Shown here: one piece after another, positions 1 through 7,018 of the stretch
How positions within the stretch are numbered: position 1 is the stretch's first letter
Layout of the letters: every line of letters starts with the position of its first letter
Assembly: GCA_964517765.1 (NCBI GenBank)
Contig: CAZFEN010000013.1
Span: 1-38,026 of the forward strand
Origin: Hydromicrobium sp964517765
Lineage (GTDB): Bacteria; Actinomycetota; Humimicrobiia; Humimicrobiales; Humimicrobiaceae
Direction of reading: 5' to 3'
DNA length: 38,026 nt
The notes under the pieces: model-generated
Database searches by the model: none
Told to the model about the DNA's origin: nothing
The model's input: the letters and a program-made list of their open reading frames with translations, nothing else
Translations under genes and position numbers: made by a program

Positions 1-99
1 AGTACCCCAAATAGTACCTTCCCGATATTTTGGTCCAAAGAGAACGCATGGAAACCTTTACTACCTCATGGTGAATCTTTCAGTGACGCTTATACTTAA
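1..99 (+). CDS. 3' end of an unidentified gene (partial)
   Basis: The first 99 bases read without a stop in frame 1 and encode about 32 residues ending in ESFSDAYT before a TAA. The piece is rich in Trp, Pro and Phe and looks like a real protein tail, but it is too short to recognise. It lies 71 bases before the heliorhodopsin on the same strand, so it could be the preceding gene of that operon. The open frame could also be chance. Confidence 0.35.
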   Translation, partial: STPNSTFPIFWSKENAWKPLLPHGESFSDAYT

Positions 100-170
100 A
101 TAACAAAATACTATATAATTATAAAGATTAGTAGTAAGCTATACTATAAATAACTTATAAGGAGGTAAGA

Positions 171-974
171 ATGGCTGAAAGAAAAATCACATTCCCCTAT
201 CTTCGTAGGTTCAACGGTGTTATGGCCGGGCTGCATTTTATCCAGGCTATGTTAATGCTGGTATTGGGACTTATTATAACCAATATCAAAGATTTCAGAC
301 TACCGGTTACGTATTATTTCCAATCTTTTGATACCGAAAAAATGAGATTATTTGTAGACTCGGAAATTATTGGTTCCATACCTATCGGTGTAATTGTCTC
401 AATCTTTCTGTTTCTATCTGCCATATTCCATTTTCTTGTAGTGCTTCCCCGGATAAACAATTTCTACAATAAAAGCCTGCAAAGAGGAATTAATTATTTC
501 AGGTGGTTTGAATATGCCTTAAGTTCATCGGTTATGATAGTCCTTATATCAATGCTTTTTGGAGCCAAGGATATAGGTACCATAGTAGCTATTGTTGGGC
601 TTAATGCTACTATGAACCTTCTGGGTCTCATGATGGAAATCCATAACCAGACTACACAAAGGACCAACTGGACAGCTTTTATAATCGGCAGTTTTTCAGG
701 AGCTATCCCCTGGGTTGTAGTTCTTCTTTATTTTCTGGGCTCAGCGGTAAAGACTCCCGGTGTACTTGAGCAAGTCCCCTGGTTTGTTTATGCAATATTT
801 GGTACATATTTTGTTCTCTTTAATCTTTTCCCGGTTAACATGGTCCTGCAATATAAAAAGATAGGCAGATGGCGGGATTATTTATATGGGGAAAGAGGTT
901 ATATTATACTCAGTCTGGTAGCAAAATCCCTTTTAGCCTGGCTTGTTTTTGCCGGAACCCTGCAGCCAGTTTAG
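171..974 (+). CDS. Heliorhodopsin (type 3 rhodopsin)
   Basis: Retinal-binding seven-helix membrane protein of 267 aa, near the family's usual 250-270. Seven hydrophobic segments lie roughly at 13-37, 66-92, 107-130, 134-155, 166-190, 201-226 and 240-264. Heliorhodopsin hallmarks are visible. Helix 3 carries FRWFEYALSSSVMI, with Glu114 in the place of the Schiff-base counterion. Helix 7 carries LSLVAKSLLAW, with Lys252 as the predicted retinal attachment site. Before helix 7 there is a conserved LQYKKIGRWRDYLYGERGYI stretch. Family members do not show ion pumping and are thought to be light sensors with an inverted topology (family knowledge). The ATG start is fixed by an excellent ribosome binding site, AAGGAGG, at about 160-166. 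Three more genes follow on the same strand: an unknown membrane protein, DUF1295 and DegV. No carotenoid or retinal synthesis gene and no histidine kinase is in view. Confidence 0.95.
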   Translation: MAERKITFPYLRRFNGVMAGLHFIQAMLMLVLGLIITNIKDFRLPVTYYFQSFDTEKMRLFVDSEIIGSIPIGVIVSIFLFLSAIFHFLVVLPRINNFYNKSLQRGINYFRWFEYALSSSVMIVLISMLFGAKDIGTIVAIVGLNATMNLLGLMMEIHNQTTQRTNWTAFIIGSFSGAIPWVVVLLYFLGSAVKTPGVLEQVPWFVYAIFGTYFVLFNLFPVNMVLQYKKIGRWRDYLYGERGYIILSLVAKSLLAWLVFAGTLQPV

Positions 975-1032
975 AATTATCTGTATAAATTACATAATAG
1001 ATATTTTTTAAACCTGATTAAGGAAGGTAAAA

Positions 1033-1578
1033 ATGACTCAATGGAAAATAATAACAGGTATCATAGTCATCCTTGGAGGTCTTGGTGTAGTAGGAAGTTA
1101 CATTATTGGTGCTGTTAAAAACGCGGATAAGGCTTCGGCATTATGGGGCGGCGTTTCAAAGAATTTGATTCCTCTTTATGCTCTGGGAATGGTCCTGTCA
1201 GCTATAGGTTTTCTGGCTTCTACATATTATATATTTTTCAAAATTAATGCTTCGTCGGTTACTATATGGCCAGGACTTGATTTTAGGGTATTTAGCGTAA
1301 TATATATATTGATCCTTATACCCTCGGCATTATGGATGACACTTACTGTAAAAATGGTTGAAAATCCAGGTGTAGGATTTTCAATTGGAATCAGGACTGT
1401 GCTTATATTGGTGGCACTTGGCGCACTGGCGTTATTTATAAGTCTGATCACCATGAGACCAAGAGTATTGGATTGGACCTATTGGTTGGCTGTAATAGGA
1501 AGCGGCATTTTCTTTCTTCATGCCACTGTTCTTGATGCTACTATCTGGACCATTTTATTCTTTAGGAGATTTACCTAG
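1033..1578 (+). CDS. Unrecognised five-helix membrane protein next to heliorhodopsin
   Basis: A 181-residue integral membrane protein that I cannot assign to a family. Hydrophobic segments lie at about 6-27, 45-69, 86-105, 117-140 and 149-177. There is no signal peptide cleavage site, no cysteine and no obvious catalytic motif. Charged and polar residues that could matter are Asp149 and Asp169 in or near the last helix and Glu110 between helices 3 and 4. The ATG start has a ribosome binding site, AAGGAAGG, just upstream. It begins 58 bases after the heliorhodopsin stop and is followed after 67 bases by a DUF1295 gene, so co-transcription is likely. A partner or transducer of the rhodopsin, or a lipid-related membrane protein, are both guesses. 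Confidence 0.8.
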   Translation: MTQWKIITGIIVILGGLGVVGSYIIGAVKNADKASALWGGVSKNLIPLYALGMVLSAIGFLASTYYIFFKINASSVTIWPGLDFRVFSVIYILILIPSALWMTLTVKMVENPGVGFSIGIRTVLILVALGALALFISLITMRPRVLDWTYWLAVIGSGIFFLHATVLDATIWTILFFRRFT

Positions 1579-1645
1579 GATGATATAAAGAAACAACAAA
1601 ATGATATATAACAAAATTATCATCTAAAGAATAAAGGAGAAAGTT

Positions 1646-2416
1646 TTGTTAACAACTATATGGTTATCAATAGTTCTTATTTTTGTTTATTTTATACTGT
1701 TTTTTTTCATAGCCTGGATAAAAAAGAATAATTCTATTGTTGATATCGGATGGGGACTTGGATTTGTAATAGTGGCTTTGTTTTCGCTTTTCTACAGTGG
1801 AAATTTCAATTTTAGAACAATTCTTGTTACTACCCTTGTAGCTATATGGGGATTAAGACTCTTCTACCATTTAATAAATAGGAACTGGGGCAAACCTGAG
1901 GATTTCCGTTATGCAAACTGGAGAAAAGAATGGGGAAAATGGTTGAACCTGAGAGCATTCTTTCAGATTTTCATTCTCCAGGGGTTATTTATGGTTATAA
2001 TATCCGCTCCTATTCTATTAGTAAATGTATTCAGTGAAGATGGTTTTAAATCATATGATTTTATTGGTCTTACCGTATGGATCATTGGCATCCTATTTGA
2101 GTCGATAGGAGACGCACAACTGGCAGCATTTAAGAAAAATTCAAAAAACAAGGGACATATAATAAAGACCGGGCTTTGGGGATTTACCAGACATCCCAAC
2201 TATTTTGGAGAGGCAACAATCTGGTGGGGTTTGTTTATAATAAGCTTGTCTGTAAAATATGGATACATTGCGATAATAAGTCCTCTTACAATAACCTTAC
2301 TCCTACTTTTCGTTTCAGGAGTACCCCTGCTTGAAGAAAAATACAAGGATAACCAGGAGTTTAAGGAATATGCCAGGATTACCAGTAAGTTTTTCCCTTT
2401 ACCCCGGAAAAAATAA
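1646..2416 (+). CDS. DUF1295 membrane protein (steroid 5-alpha-reductase-like fold)
   Basis: Integral membrane protein of 256 aa matching the DUF1295 family, related to steroid reductases and isoprenylcysteine methyltransferases. Diagnostic stretches are WGLRLFYHLINRNWGKPEDFRY (about 68-89), GLWGFTRHPNYFGEATIWWG (about 176-195) and the C-terminal VSGVPLLEEKY block (213-223). The His-Pro-Asn-Tyr-Phe-Gly-Glu motif is the presumed NADPH or cofactor region of this superfamily. The true substrate of bacterial DUF1295 proteins is unknown; a lipid or isoprenoid is plausible. The start is a TTG preceded by AAAGGAGA at about 1634-1641, and no ATG fits as well. It is third in the heliorhodopsin gene set, and DegV follows after 37 bases. 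Confidence 0.85.
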   Translation: MLTTIWLSIVLIFVYFILFFFIAWIKKNNSIVDIGWGLGFVIVALFSLFYSGNFNFRTILVTTLVAIWGLRLFYHLINRNWGKPEDFRYANWRKEWGKWLNLRAFFQIFILQGLFMVIISAPILLVNVFSEDGFKSYDFIGLTVWIIGILFESIGDAQLAAFKKNSKNKGHIIKTGLWGFTRHPNYFGEATIWWGLFIISLSVKYGYIAIISPLTITLLLLFVSGVPLLEEKYKDNQEFKEYARITSKFFPLPRKK

Positions 2417-2453
2417 ATAATTTCAGAGGTCAAAATAGAAAGGATTTAAGCTA

Positions 2454-3302
2454 GTGCCTAAAATTGCTATAGTAACCGATAGTACTTCAGACCTGCCCGA
2501 AGAGCTGGTAAAAAAATTTAATATTAGTGTAATACCCCTCACAGTCCATTTCGGTGAAAAAGAATACAAGGATGATGGAAAAGACCTTACTCTTGAAGAT
2601 TTCTTTATCAAGTTAAAAGAATCTGACATATTTCCGACTACTTCGCAACCTTCCATAGGAGATTTCATAGAACAATATGGCAGACTTCTAAAAAATCATG
2701 ACAGCGTAATATCTATACATATTAGTAACAAGCTGTCTGGTACTATTAATTCAGCACTGGCGGCCAGGAAGGATTTATCAGGAAAAGATATTACCATCAT
2801 AGATTCCCTTGCAGTACATGCACCTCTTGGACTTATTGTTTTAAAGGCTGCGCAGATGAATAGTGAAGGCAGTTCAAAGGAAGATATAATCAAAAAGATT
2901 AGTGAAATGATAAATACCGTTAAAGCTTTTATTCTACCAAGGACACTTGAAAACCTGACAAAGGGGGGACGAATAGGAAAAGCAAGGAGTCTTCTGGCTT
3001 CACTTCTTGATATAAAACCTATCCTTACGCTGACCCCTGATGGCTATATTGGGATATTTAAGACGACAAGGAAATGGAGCAAGGCGAAAAGAAAAGCAAT
3101 AGAATCTATAAGAGACTATATTACCGGAAAAAAAGATCTTATTGTATCTTTGTCCGATGCCAATGCCAGAGAAGATTTAGATGAAGTGGAAGAAGAAATA
3201 AAAAAGATCTATAGGCCTAAAAAAATTATGAGAGTAAAAATTGGGATTGTAGTAGGAACACATGTAGGCACCGGTATAGGAATTACTTTTTACGAAGAAT
3301 AG
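2454..3302 (+). CDS. degV: DegV family fatty-acid-binding protein
   Basis: Soluble 282-residue DegV protein. Family members bind a long-chain fatty acid in a cleft between two lobes; some (FakB) present fatty acids to the kinase FakA. The N-terminal lobe shows TDSTSDLP (8-15), TSQPS (63-67) and SGT (95-97), the serine and threonine residues that hold the carboxylate. The C-terminal lobe has GGRIGKA (171-177) and GTHVGTG (268-274). The start is a GTG with a GAAAGGA ribosome binding site at about 2438-2444. It is the last gene of the heliorhodopsin set; a new promoter follows at 3439. No fakA is in the window, so its role in fatty acid activation is only possible. Confidence 0.93.
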   Translation: MPKIAIVTDSTSDLPEELVKKFNISVIPLTVHFGEKEYKDDGKDLTLEDFFIKLKESDIFPTTSQPSIGDFIEQYGRLLKNHDSVISIHISNKLSGTINSALAARKDLSGKDITIIDSLAVHAPLGLIVLKAAQMNSEGSSKEDIIKKISEMINTVKAFILPRTLENLTKGGRIGKARSLLASLLDIKPILTLTPDGYIGIFKTTRKWSKAKRKAIESIRDYITGKKDLIVSLSDANAREDLDEVEEEIKKIYRPKKIMRVKIGIVVGTHVGTGIGITFYEE

Positions 3303-3438
3303 GACTTCATATTTAAATCGGGATTACCCTAATTATTTTCACATATCACTTTAAAGATATTGTTATGCCATAATTCTTCTTAAAAATTATAAATATTAAT
3401 AAAATTATCCTAATATATTAATTTTATTAATTTAATAC

Positions 3439-3467
3439 TTGACATTGTTAATAATTACTCTTATATT
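3439..3467 (+). promoter_or_regulatory. Sigma-70-type promoter for the DUF2089 operon
   Basis: A perfect -35 box TTGACA at 3439-3444, a 17-base spacer and a -10 box TATATT at 3462-3467. Transcription would start near 3474 and give a leader of about 35 bases with an AAAGGTGA ribosome binding site before the ATG at 3509. This separates the DUF2089 group from the heliorhodopsin-DegV group. Confidence 0.75.
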
Positions 3468-3508
3468 TATTAAGATATTTAATTTATCATATTATAAAAG
3501 GTGATGAA

Positions 3509-3880
3509 ATGAGTAGAGATTGGAAAGATTTAACAGAAATAACGAAGGGTGAAGCGGTTGAGGTAGAACGGGTAAGATTGAAACGAAGCGGAATTTCTAT
3601 CGAAGGCAACTTCGAACTTCCTCCCCTTGCCCAGCTTGCCATTGAGGACCAGATCTTTGTAACTGCTTTTGTAAGATGCTTCGGGTCCATAAAAGAAATG
3701 GAAGAACTTTTTGGGATCAGTTACCCTACGGTAAAAAACAGACTTGCAAGGATTGCAGGAAAACTTGAATTTGTAGAGATCAATCCTCCTGCTTCAGGTG
3801 ATGAAGTACTTAATCAGCTTGAAAAGGGAGAGATATCCGTAGATGAAGCTGTGAAAAAACTGGGAGGTGAGAAATGCTGA
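3509..3880 (+). CDS. DUF2089-like regulator lacking its zinc ribbon
   Basis: A 123-residue protein matching DUF2089. The region IEGNFELPPLAQL (about 31-43) is the family signature. It is followed by a helix-turn-helix-like segment containing FGISYPTVKNRLARI (about 69-83), suggesting DNA binding in place of a sigma-like or RNA-polymerase contact. The C-terminal part (about 97-120: EVLNQLEKGEISVDEAVKKL) resembles a SHOCT-type tail. Family members usually begin with a two-CxxC zinc ribbon. Here the equivalent stretch has Lys and Ser in place of the cysteines, and the only Cys are at 58 and the very end. The next gene starts inside its stop codon region (ATG at 3874), so the two are translationally coupled. 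Confidence 0.8.
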   Translation: MSRDWKDLTEITKGEAVEVERVRLKRSGISIEGNFELPPLAQLAIEDQIFVTAFVRCFGSIKEMEELFGISYPTVKNRLARIAGKLEFVEINPPASGDEVLNQLEKGEISVDEAVKKLGGEKC

Positions 3881-4116
3881 GAATCCGCTTTAGAAAGGAA
3901 GACCATAAAGACTTTAACCTGTGGCTGCCGCTTTTCCTCATCTGCTTCATTGCTCTGCCGCTTCTTATTGCCCTCCTACCTCTAGTACTGCTGGCAGCAC
4001 TCATTCTATGGCCATCGGGAAAAGGGAAACTTATCCTGTATGGTTACTTTATGATCTTCGTGCTGATCGGGTACATGCCCGGATTAAAAATAGATATATT
4101 ACAAACTAATTATTAA
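3874..4116 (+). CDS. Small two-helix membrane protein coupled to DUF2089
   Basis: An 80-residue membrane protein with a basic N terminus, a very hydrophobic 18-47 segment that could be one long or two short helices, and a second hydrophobic stretch at about 53-70. It overlaps the DUF2089 gene by 7 bases. Small hydrophobic proteins commonly follow DUF2089 genes, so it may be the membrane target or sensor of that regulator (inference). A second open frame at 3921 overlaps it and is the weaker candidate because it lacks a ribosome binding site. Confidence 0.65.
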   Translation: MLRIRFRKEDHKDFNLWLPLFLICFIALPLLIALLPLVLLAALILWPSGKGKLILYGYFMIFVLIGYMPGLKIDILQTNY

Positions 4117-4121
4117 ATCTT

Positions 4122-5024
4122 ATGAATAGTGGCTTAAATATGAAAAAACAAATAAGGAGAATAGAAAACAAATCGTCCAGTACTGCTGGCTTTAATTGTA
4201 TGTATAGAGCTGCTTCATATCTTGAAAAGAATAAATTCTATAGATCTGAGGACTATATTGCACTAAGACTATTACCCGGGATAGTACATTTTTTAGTTAA
4301 ATACAGAATTGTAAACTTTCAGTGGTCTTTTTTCCCGAAGGGAATTTATGAATATGTTATAGCCAGAACAAAATACATAGACGAACAATTTAAGGAACTG
4401 ATGAAAAATGGTATTGAACAAATAGTCATTTTGGGTGCGGGATTTGATACAAGAGGTATACGCTTTAGTAAAATTAACTCTAAAACCAGAATATTTGAAT
4501 TAGATTCTTTTCATACCCAGAAAGCAAAAATATGCCAATTTAAAAAAAGAGGTATTTTATCGCCCGTAAACACAATATACGTCCCGATTGATTTTAGCGT
4601 TGATTCTATGTCGGAAAAATTAGTGCAAAAAGGATTTGATTCTAAAAAGAGAACGCTTTTTTTAATGGAAGGCTTAGTAATGTATTTAGATAAGAAAGCG
4701 GTTAATAATTTATTTAGATTAGTGTATAAACTTGCGTCACCCGGAAGTAGAGTAATCTTCGATTATATTTATGCTTCTGTACTAAGAAGAGAAAATATAT
4801 ATTATGGTGAAGAAAATATCTATAAAAAAGTAAATAGCGTTCAAGAATCATGGTTATTCGGAATAGAGAAAGGTGAAATCAAAGAGTTCCTACAAAAATA
4901 TAATTTTAAGTTAATTCAGAATCTCACTTCAGAAGGTTTGGAGAAAATGTTTTTTAAGGATAATCTGGGAAATATTACCGGCAAAGTGAATGGTACACAT
5001 TGCATTGCGTATATTGAAAAGTAA
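4122..5024 (+). CDS. Class I SAM-dependent methyltransferase, leucine carboxyl methyltransferase (PPM) family
   Basis: A 300-residue protein matching the bacterial branch of the leucine carboxyl methyltransferase family. Motif I is VILGAGFDTRG at about 102-112. The acidic loop that binds SAM is FELDSFHTQ at about 125-133. The family motif LFLMEGLVMYL sits at about 159-169. Bacterial members include polyketide and small-molecule O-methyltransferases; the substrate cannot be told from sequence. Two starts are possible, ATG 4122 and ATG 4140; neither has a clear ribosome binding site. It begins only 5 bases after the small membrane protein. Codon use is even richer in A and T than in its neighbours, which may hint at transfer. 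The gene ends 24 bases before an assembly gap. Confidence 0.85.
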   Translation: MNSGLNMKKQIRRIENKSSSTAGFNCMYRAASYLEKNKFYRSEDYIALRLLPGIVHFLVKYRIVNFQWSFFPKGIYEYVIARTKYIDEQFKELMKNGIEQIVILGAGFDTRGIRFSKINSKTRIFELDSFHTQKAKICQFKKRGILSPVNTIYVPIDFSVDSMSEKLVQKGFDSKKRTLFLMEGLVMYLDKKAVNNLFRLVYKLASPGSRVIFDYIYASVLRRENIYYGEENIYKKVNSVQESWLFGIEKGEIKEFLQKYNFKLIQNLTSEGLEKMFFKDNLGNITGKVNGTHCIAYIEK

Positions 5025-5048
5025 ATTTATTAGTGGTTCAAATCCAGG

Positions 5049-5148
5049 NNNNNNNNNNNNNNNNNNNNNNNNNNNNNNNNNNNNNNNNNNNNNNNNNNNN
5101 NNNNNNNNNNNNNNNNNNNNNNNNNNNNNNNNNNNNNNNNNNNNNNNN
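5049..5148. other. Assembly gap of 100 N
   Basis: Exactly 100 unknown bases, the usual placeholder for a scaffold join, so the true distance and the joined order are uncertain. Confidence 0.99.
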
Positions 5149-5204
5149 ACGATCTCACAGTCGATGTTGAAGGCAAAGAGAAAATAAGGGTATTCTGCGA
5201 ATAA
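5149..5204 (+). CDS. Possible 3' end of a gene starting in the gap
   Basis: Directly after the gap an open frame reads DLTVDVEGKEKIRVFCE and ends with TAA at 5202-5204. It is followed by a strong hairpin at 5241-5285, as expected after a gene end. It is too short to identify and could be chance. Confidence 0.3.
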
Positions 5205-5240
5205 CGAAGGTACTGATTGGATATACTTTAATATCACGTA

Positions 5241-5285
5241 AGGGCTGCTCATTTATATATTCCTTATATAAACAAGAGTAGCCCT
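5241..5285. terminator. Hairpin terminator between converging genes
   Basis: AGGGCTGCTC at 5241-5250 pairs with GAGTAGCCCT at 5276-5285 with one mismatch. The hairpin is followed by TTAATTTTA. It lies between a plus-strand gene end and the 3' end of the minus-strand dehydrogenase, so it can serve both. Confidence 0.65.
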
Positions 5286-5338
5286 TTAATTTTACTCTCT
5301 AAGGATAATTGGTAATATATTTTTATAGACTACAAAAG

Positions 5339-6418
5339 TTATTTGCCGCTGATATAATTGGCTACCAAATCTCCAACTTCCGTAGTACTGTAACCCATTT
5401 TCCCGGCACTAAGACTTTTTAATTTAGTACAGGCATATGCTACAGCATTCTCTATGGATTTTGCCGCTTCTTTTTCTCCCAGATGATCAAGCATCATTCT
5501 TCCGGCTTCTATAGCAGCCAGGGGATTTATTACATTCATGCCAGTATATTTTGGAGCGGAACCTCCTATTGGTTCGAACATGGAAGTCCCGTAGGGATTA
5601 ATATTCCCACCTGCTGCGATTCCCATGCCTCCCTGGATCATTGCTCCCAGGTCGGTGATTATGTCCCCAAACATATTGGTTGTGACCATGACATCATACC
5701 ATTCCGGATTTTTTACTGTCCACATACAGGCAGCATCTATATGATTATAATCGGTCCGGATATCCGGATAACTTTTGGCCATTTCCATAAATGCTCTGTA
5801 CCAGAGATCCCCGACATAAACAAGAACGTTTGTTTTATTGACCAGGGTGAGTTTACCGGGTTTTCCTTCTTCCTTTCTTGCTCTGGTAAGATCAAATGCA
5901 TACTTCAGACATCTGTCGACCATCTGTCTGTCATAAACCATCACCTGTGTCGCAACTTCATAAGGTGTACCTTTTCTTGTTACGCCTCCCTGGCCGGCAT
6001 ACATATCTCCGGTATTTTCTCTTACAACTATAAAATCTATATCTTCCGGTTTTTTATCCTTAAGCGGACAATCAACTCCCGGGTAAAGTTTTACCGGTCT
6101 CAGATTTATATACTGATCCAGAACAAACCTTAATTTAAGTAAAATCCCTACCTCTAAAATTCCCGGCGGCACATCGGGATGTCCTATGGCACCCAGATAT
6201 ATAGCTTTGAATCTTTTCAGCTCTTCAGCAGCAGAATCCGGAAGAGTCTCACCTGTTTTTAGATATCTATCCCCTCCAAAATCATAATCGTGAAATTCAA
6301 AACTTATATCATGCTTTTTACCTGCAGCTTCAAGAACCTTTTTACCTTCTGTTATAACTTCAGGACCTGTGCCGTCACCGGGTATAACTGCAATTTCATA
6401 ATGGTTTGATTTAGCCAT
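5339..6418 (-). CDS. Isopropylmalate/isocitrate/tartrate dehydrogenase family, annotated as 3-isopropylmalate dehydrogenase-like
   Basis: Beta-decarboxylating dehydrogenase of 359 aa. It oxidises and decarboxylates a 2-hydroxyacid such as 3-isopropylmalate with metal and NAD(P). Visible motifs are IPGDGTGPEV (12-21), the substrate loop LLKLRFVLDQYINLRPVKLYPG (about 93-114), VVRENTGDMYAG (131-142) and the metal-binding aspartates in NMFGDIITDLGAM (238-250). The cofactor loop reads FEPIGGSAPKYTGMNVINP: the usual His-Gly-Ser-Ala-Pro-Asp of NAD-dependent IPMDH is Gly-Gly-Ser-Ala-Pro-Lys-Tyr. A Lys-Tyr pair there marks NADP use in bacterial isocitrate dehydrogenase. The start at 6418 is preferred over the ATG 12 bases upstream because GAGGG sits 5 bases before it. 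No leuA, leuC or leuD is near, so the substrate is uncertain. Confidence 0.82.
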   Translation of the reverse strand: MAKSNHYEIAVIPGDGTGPEVITEGKKVLEAAGKKHDISFEFHDYDFGGDRYLKTGETLPDSAAEELKRFKAIYLGAIGHPDVPPGILEVGILLKLRFVLDQYINLRPVKLYPGVDCPLKDKKPEDIDFIVVRENTGDMYAGQGGVTRKGTPYEVATQVMVYDRQMVDRCLKYAFDLTRARKEEGKPGKLTLVNKTNVLVYVGDLWYRAFMEMAKSYPDIRTDYNHIDAACMWTVKNPEWYDVMVTTNMFGDIITDLGAMIQGGMGIAAGGNINPYGTSMFEPIGGSAPKYTGMNVINPLAAIEAGRMMLDHLGEKEAAKSIENAVAYACTKLKSLSAGKMGYSTTEVGDLVANYISGK

Positions 6419-6556
6419 ATTATCCCTCATCTAATTAATACTTAAACAATTATTGCTATATTATATATAAAAAATTATATATTTCACTATAAATCTTAAA
6501 TTATTGCACCAAAACCTGCATTCTTTCTTTTTTTGGTTATGATTGTCTTATAATAT

Positions 6557-6582
6557 CCCCAGGATGAACGTTTATCCTGGGG
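6557..6582 (-). terminator. Hairpin downstream of the diacylglycerol kinase gene
   Basis: CCCCAGGAT at 6557-6565 and ATCCTGGGG at 6574-6582 form a perfect 9-base-pair stem with an 8-base loop, just after the minus-strand gene ending at 6597. The following bases on the minus strand (ATATTATAAG) are only moderately T-rich, so termination may be weak. Confidence 0.5.
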
Positions 6583-6596
6583 AATTACTGTGAATG

Positions 6597-7007
6597 TTAA
6601 AATAGCGCCAGTAAGTATGGTATAAATATTATCAGTCCACCAATCAATGCAATCAAGGATGAGACCAAAACCGCTCCGGCCGTGATATCTTTTAAATGTT
6701 TTGCATGTATTCTATATTCCTCTGTTACCAGATCTATTATATATTCCAGAGCTGTATTTATCATCTCAAGAGAAAGCACCATGCAGCTTATGAGTAGAAT
6801 AAATAACCATTCGGTAGTAGTAATGCGAAATATAAAACCCGCTATCACAGTCAAAGCGAATATTAAAAGTTGTATCCTGAAACTTCTCTGGGTAAGGACC
6901 GTTCTTGCAATACCTTTTGCCGCGTATTCGAATGATTTACGTAAGGAGTGCTTTCCGTGAATCATTTGCCCTTCTATGAAGTGTGTATCTTTTTTTTCAA
7001 AATCCAT
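6597..7007 (-). CDS. dgkA: Diacylglycerol/undecaprenol kinase, DgkA family
   Basis: Small integral membrane lipid kinase. In Gram-positive bacteria this family phosphorylates undecaprenol and returns it to the cell-wall carrier pool. The 136-residue protein has the family motif EMINTALEYIIDLVTEEYRIHAKHLKDITAGAVL (about 80-113), with the Glu, Asn and Asp residues that bind metal and ATP. Three hydrophobic helices lie at about 46-60, 67-85 and 110-133. The encoded start at 7007 has no clear ribosome binding site. The in-frame ATG at 6965 (MIHGKHSLRKSFEYA) has AGAAGGG just before it and would give a more usual N terminus. It is the last gene of a minus-strand operon with the HTH regulator and a membrane protein. 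Confidence 0.87.
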   Translation of the reverse strand: MDFEKKDTHFIEGQMIHGKHSLRKSFEYAAKGIARTVLTQRSFRIQLLIFALTVIAGFIFRITTTEWLFILLISCMVLSLEMINTALEYIIDLVTEEYRIHAKHLKDITAGAVLVSSLIALIGGLIIFIPYLLALF

Positions 7008-7018
7008 TTTTTATTCTA

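Noticed and set aside
171..974. Ion-pumping type 1 rhodopsin (proteo- or actinorhodopsin)
   Set aside because: The helix-3 counterion is Glu in an RWxEYxLSSSVM context and the C-terminal pattern is that of heliorhodopsins; the DTE/DTD-type pump motif is absent.
5030..5048. GTGGTTCAAATCCAGG before the gap, resembling a tRNA T arm
   Set aside because: Only three of the five stem pairs form, and the upstream part of a tRNA would overlap the methyltransferase gene, which has an intact end. A tRNA cut by the gap cannot be supported.
5483..6133. A 216-codon open frame on the plus strand opposite the dehydrogenase
   Set aside because: It is fully antisense to a gene with clear motifs; its protein has no recognisable pattern.
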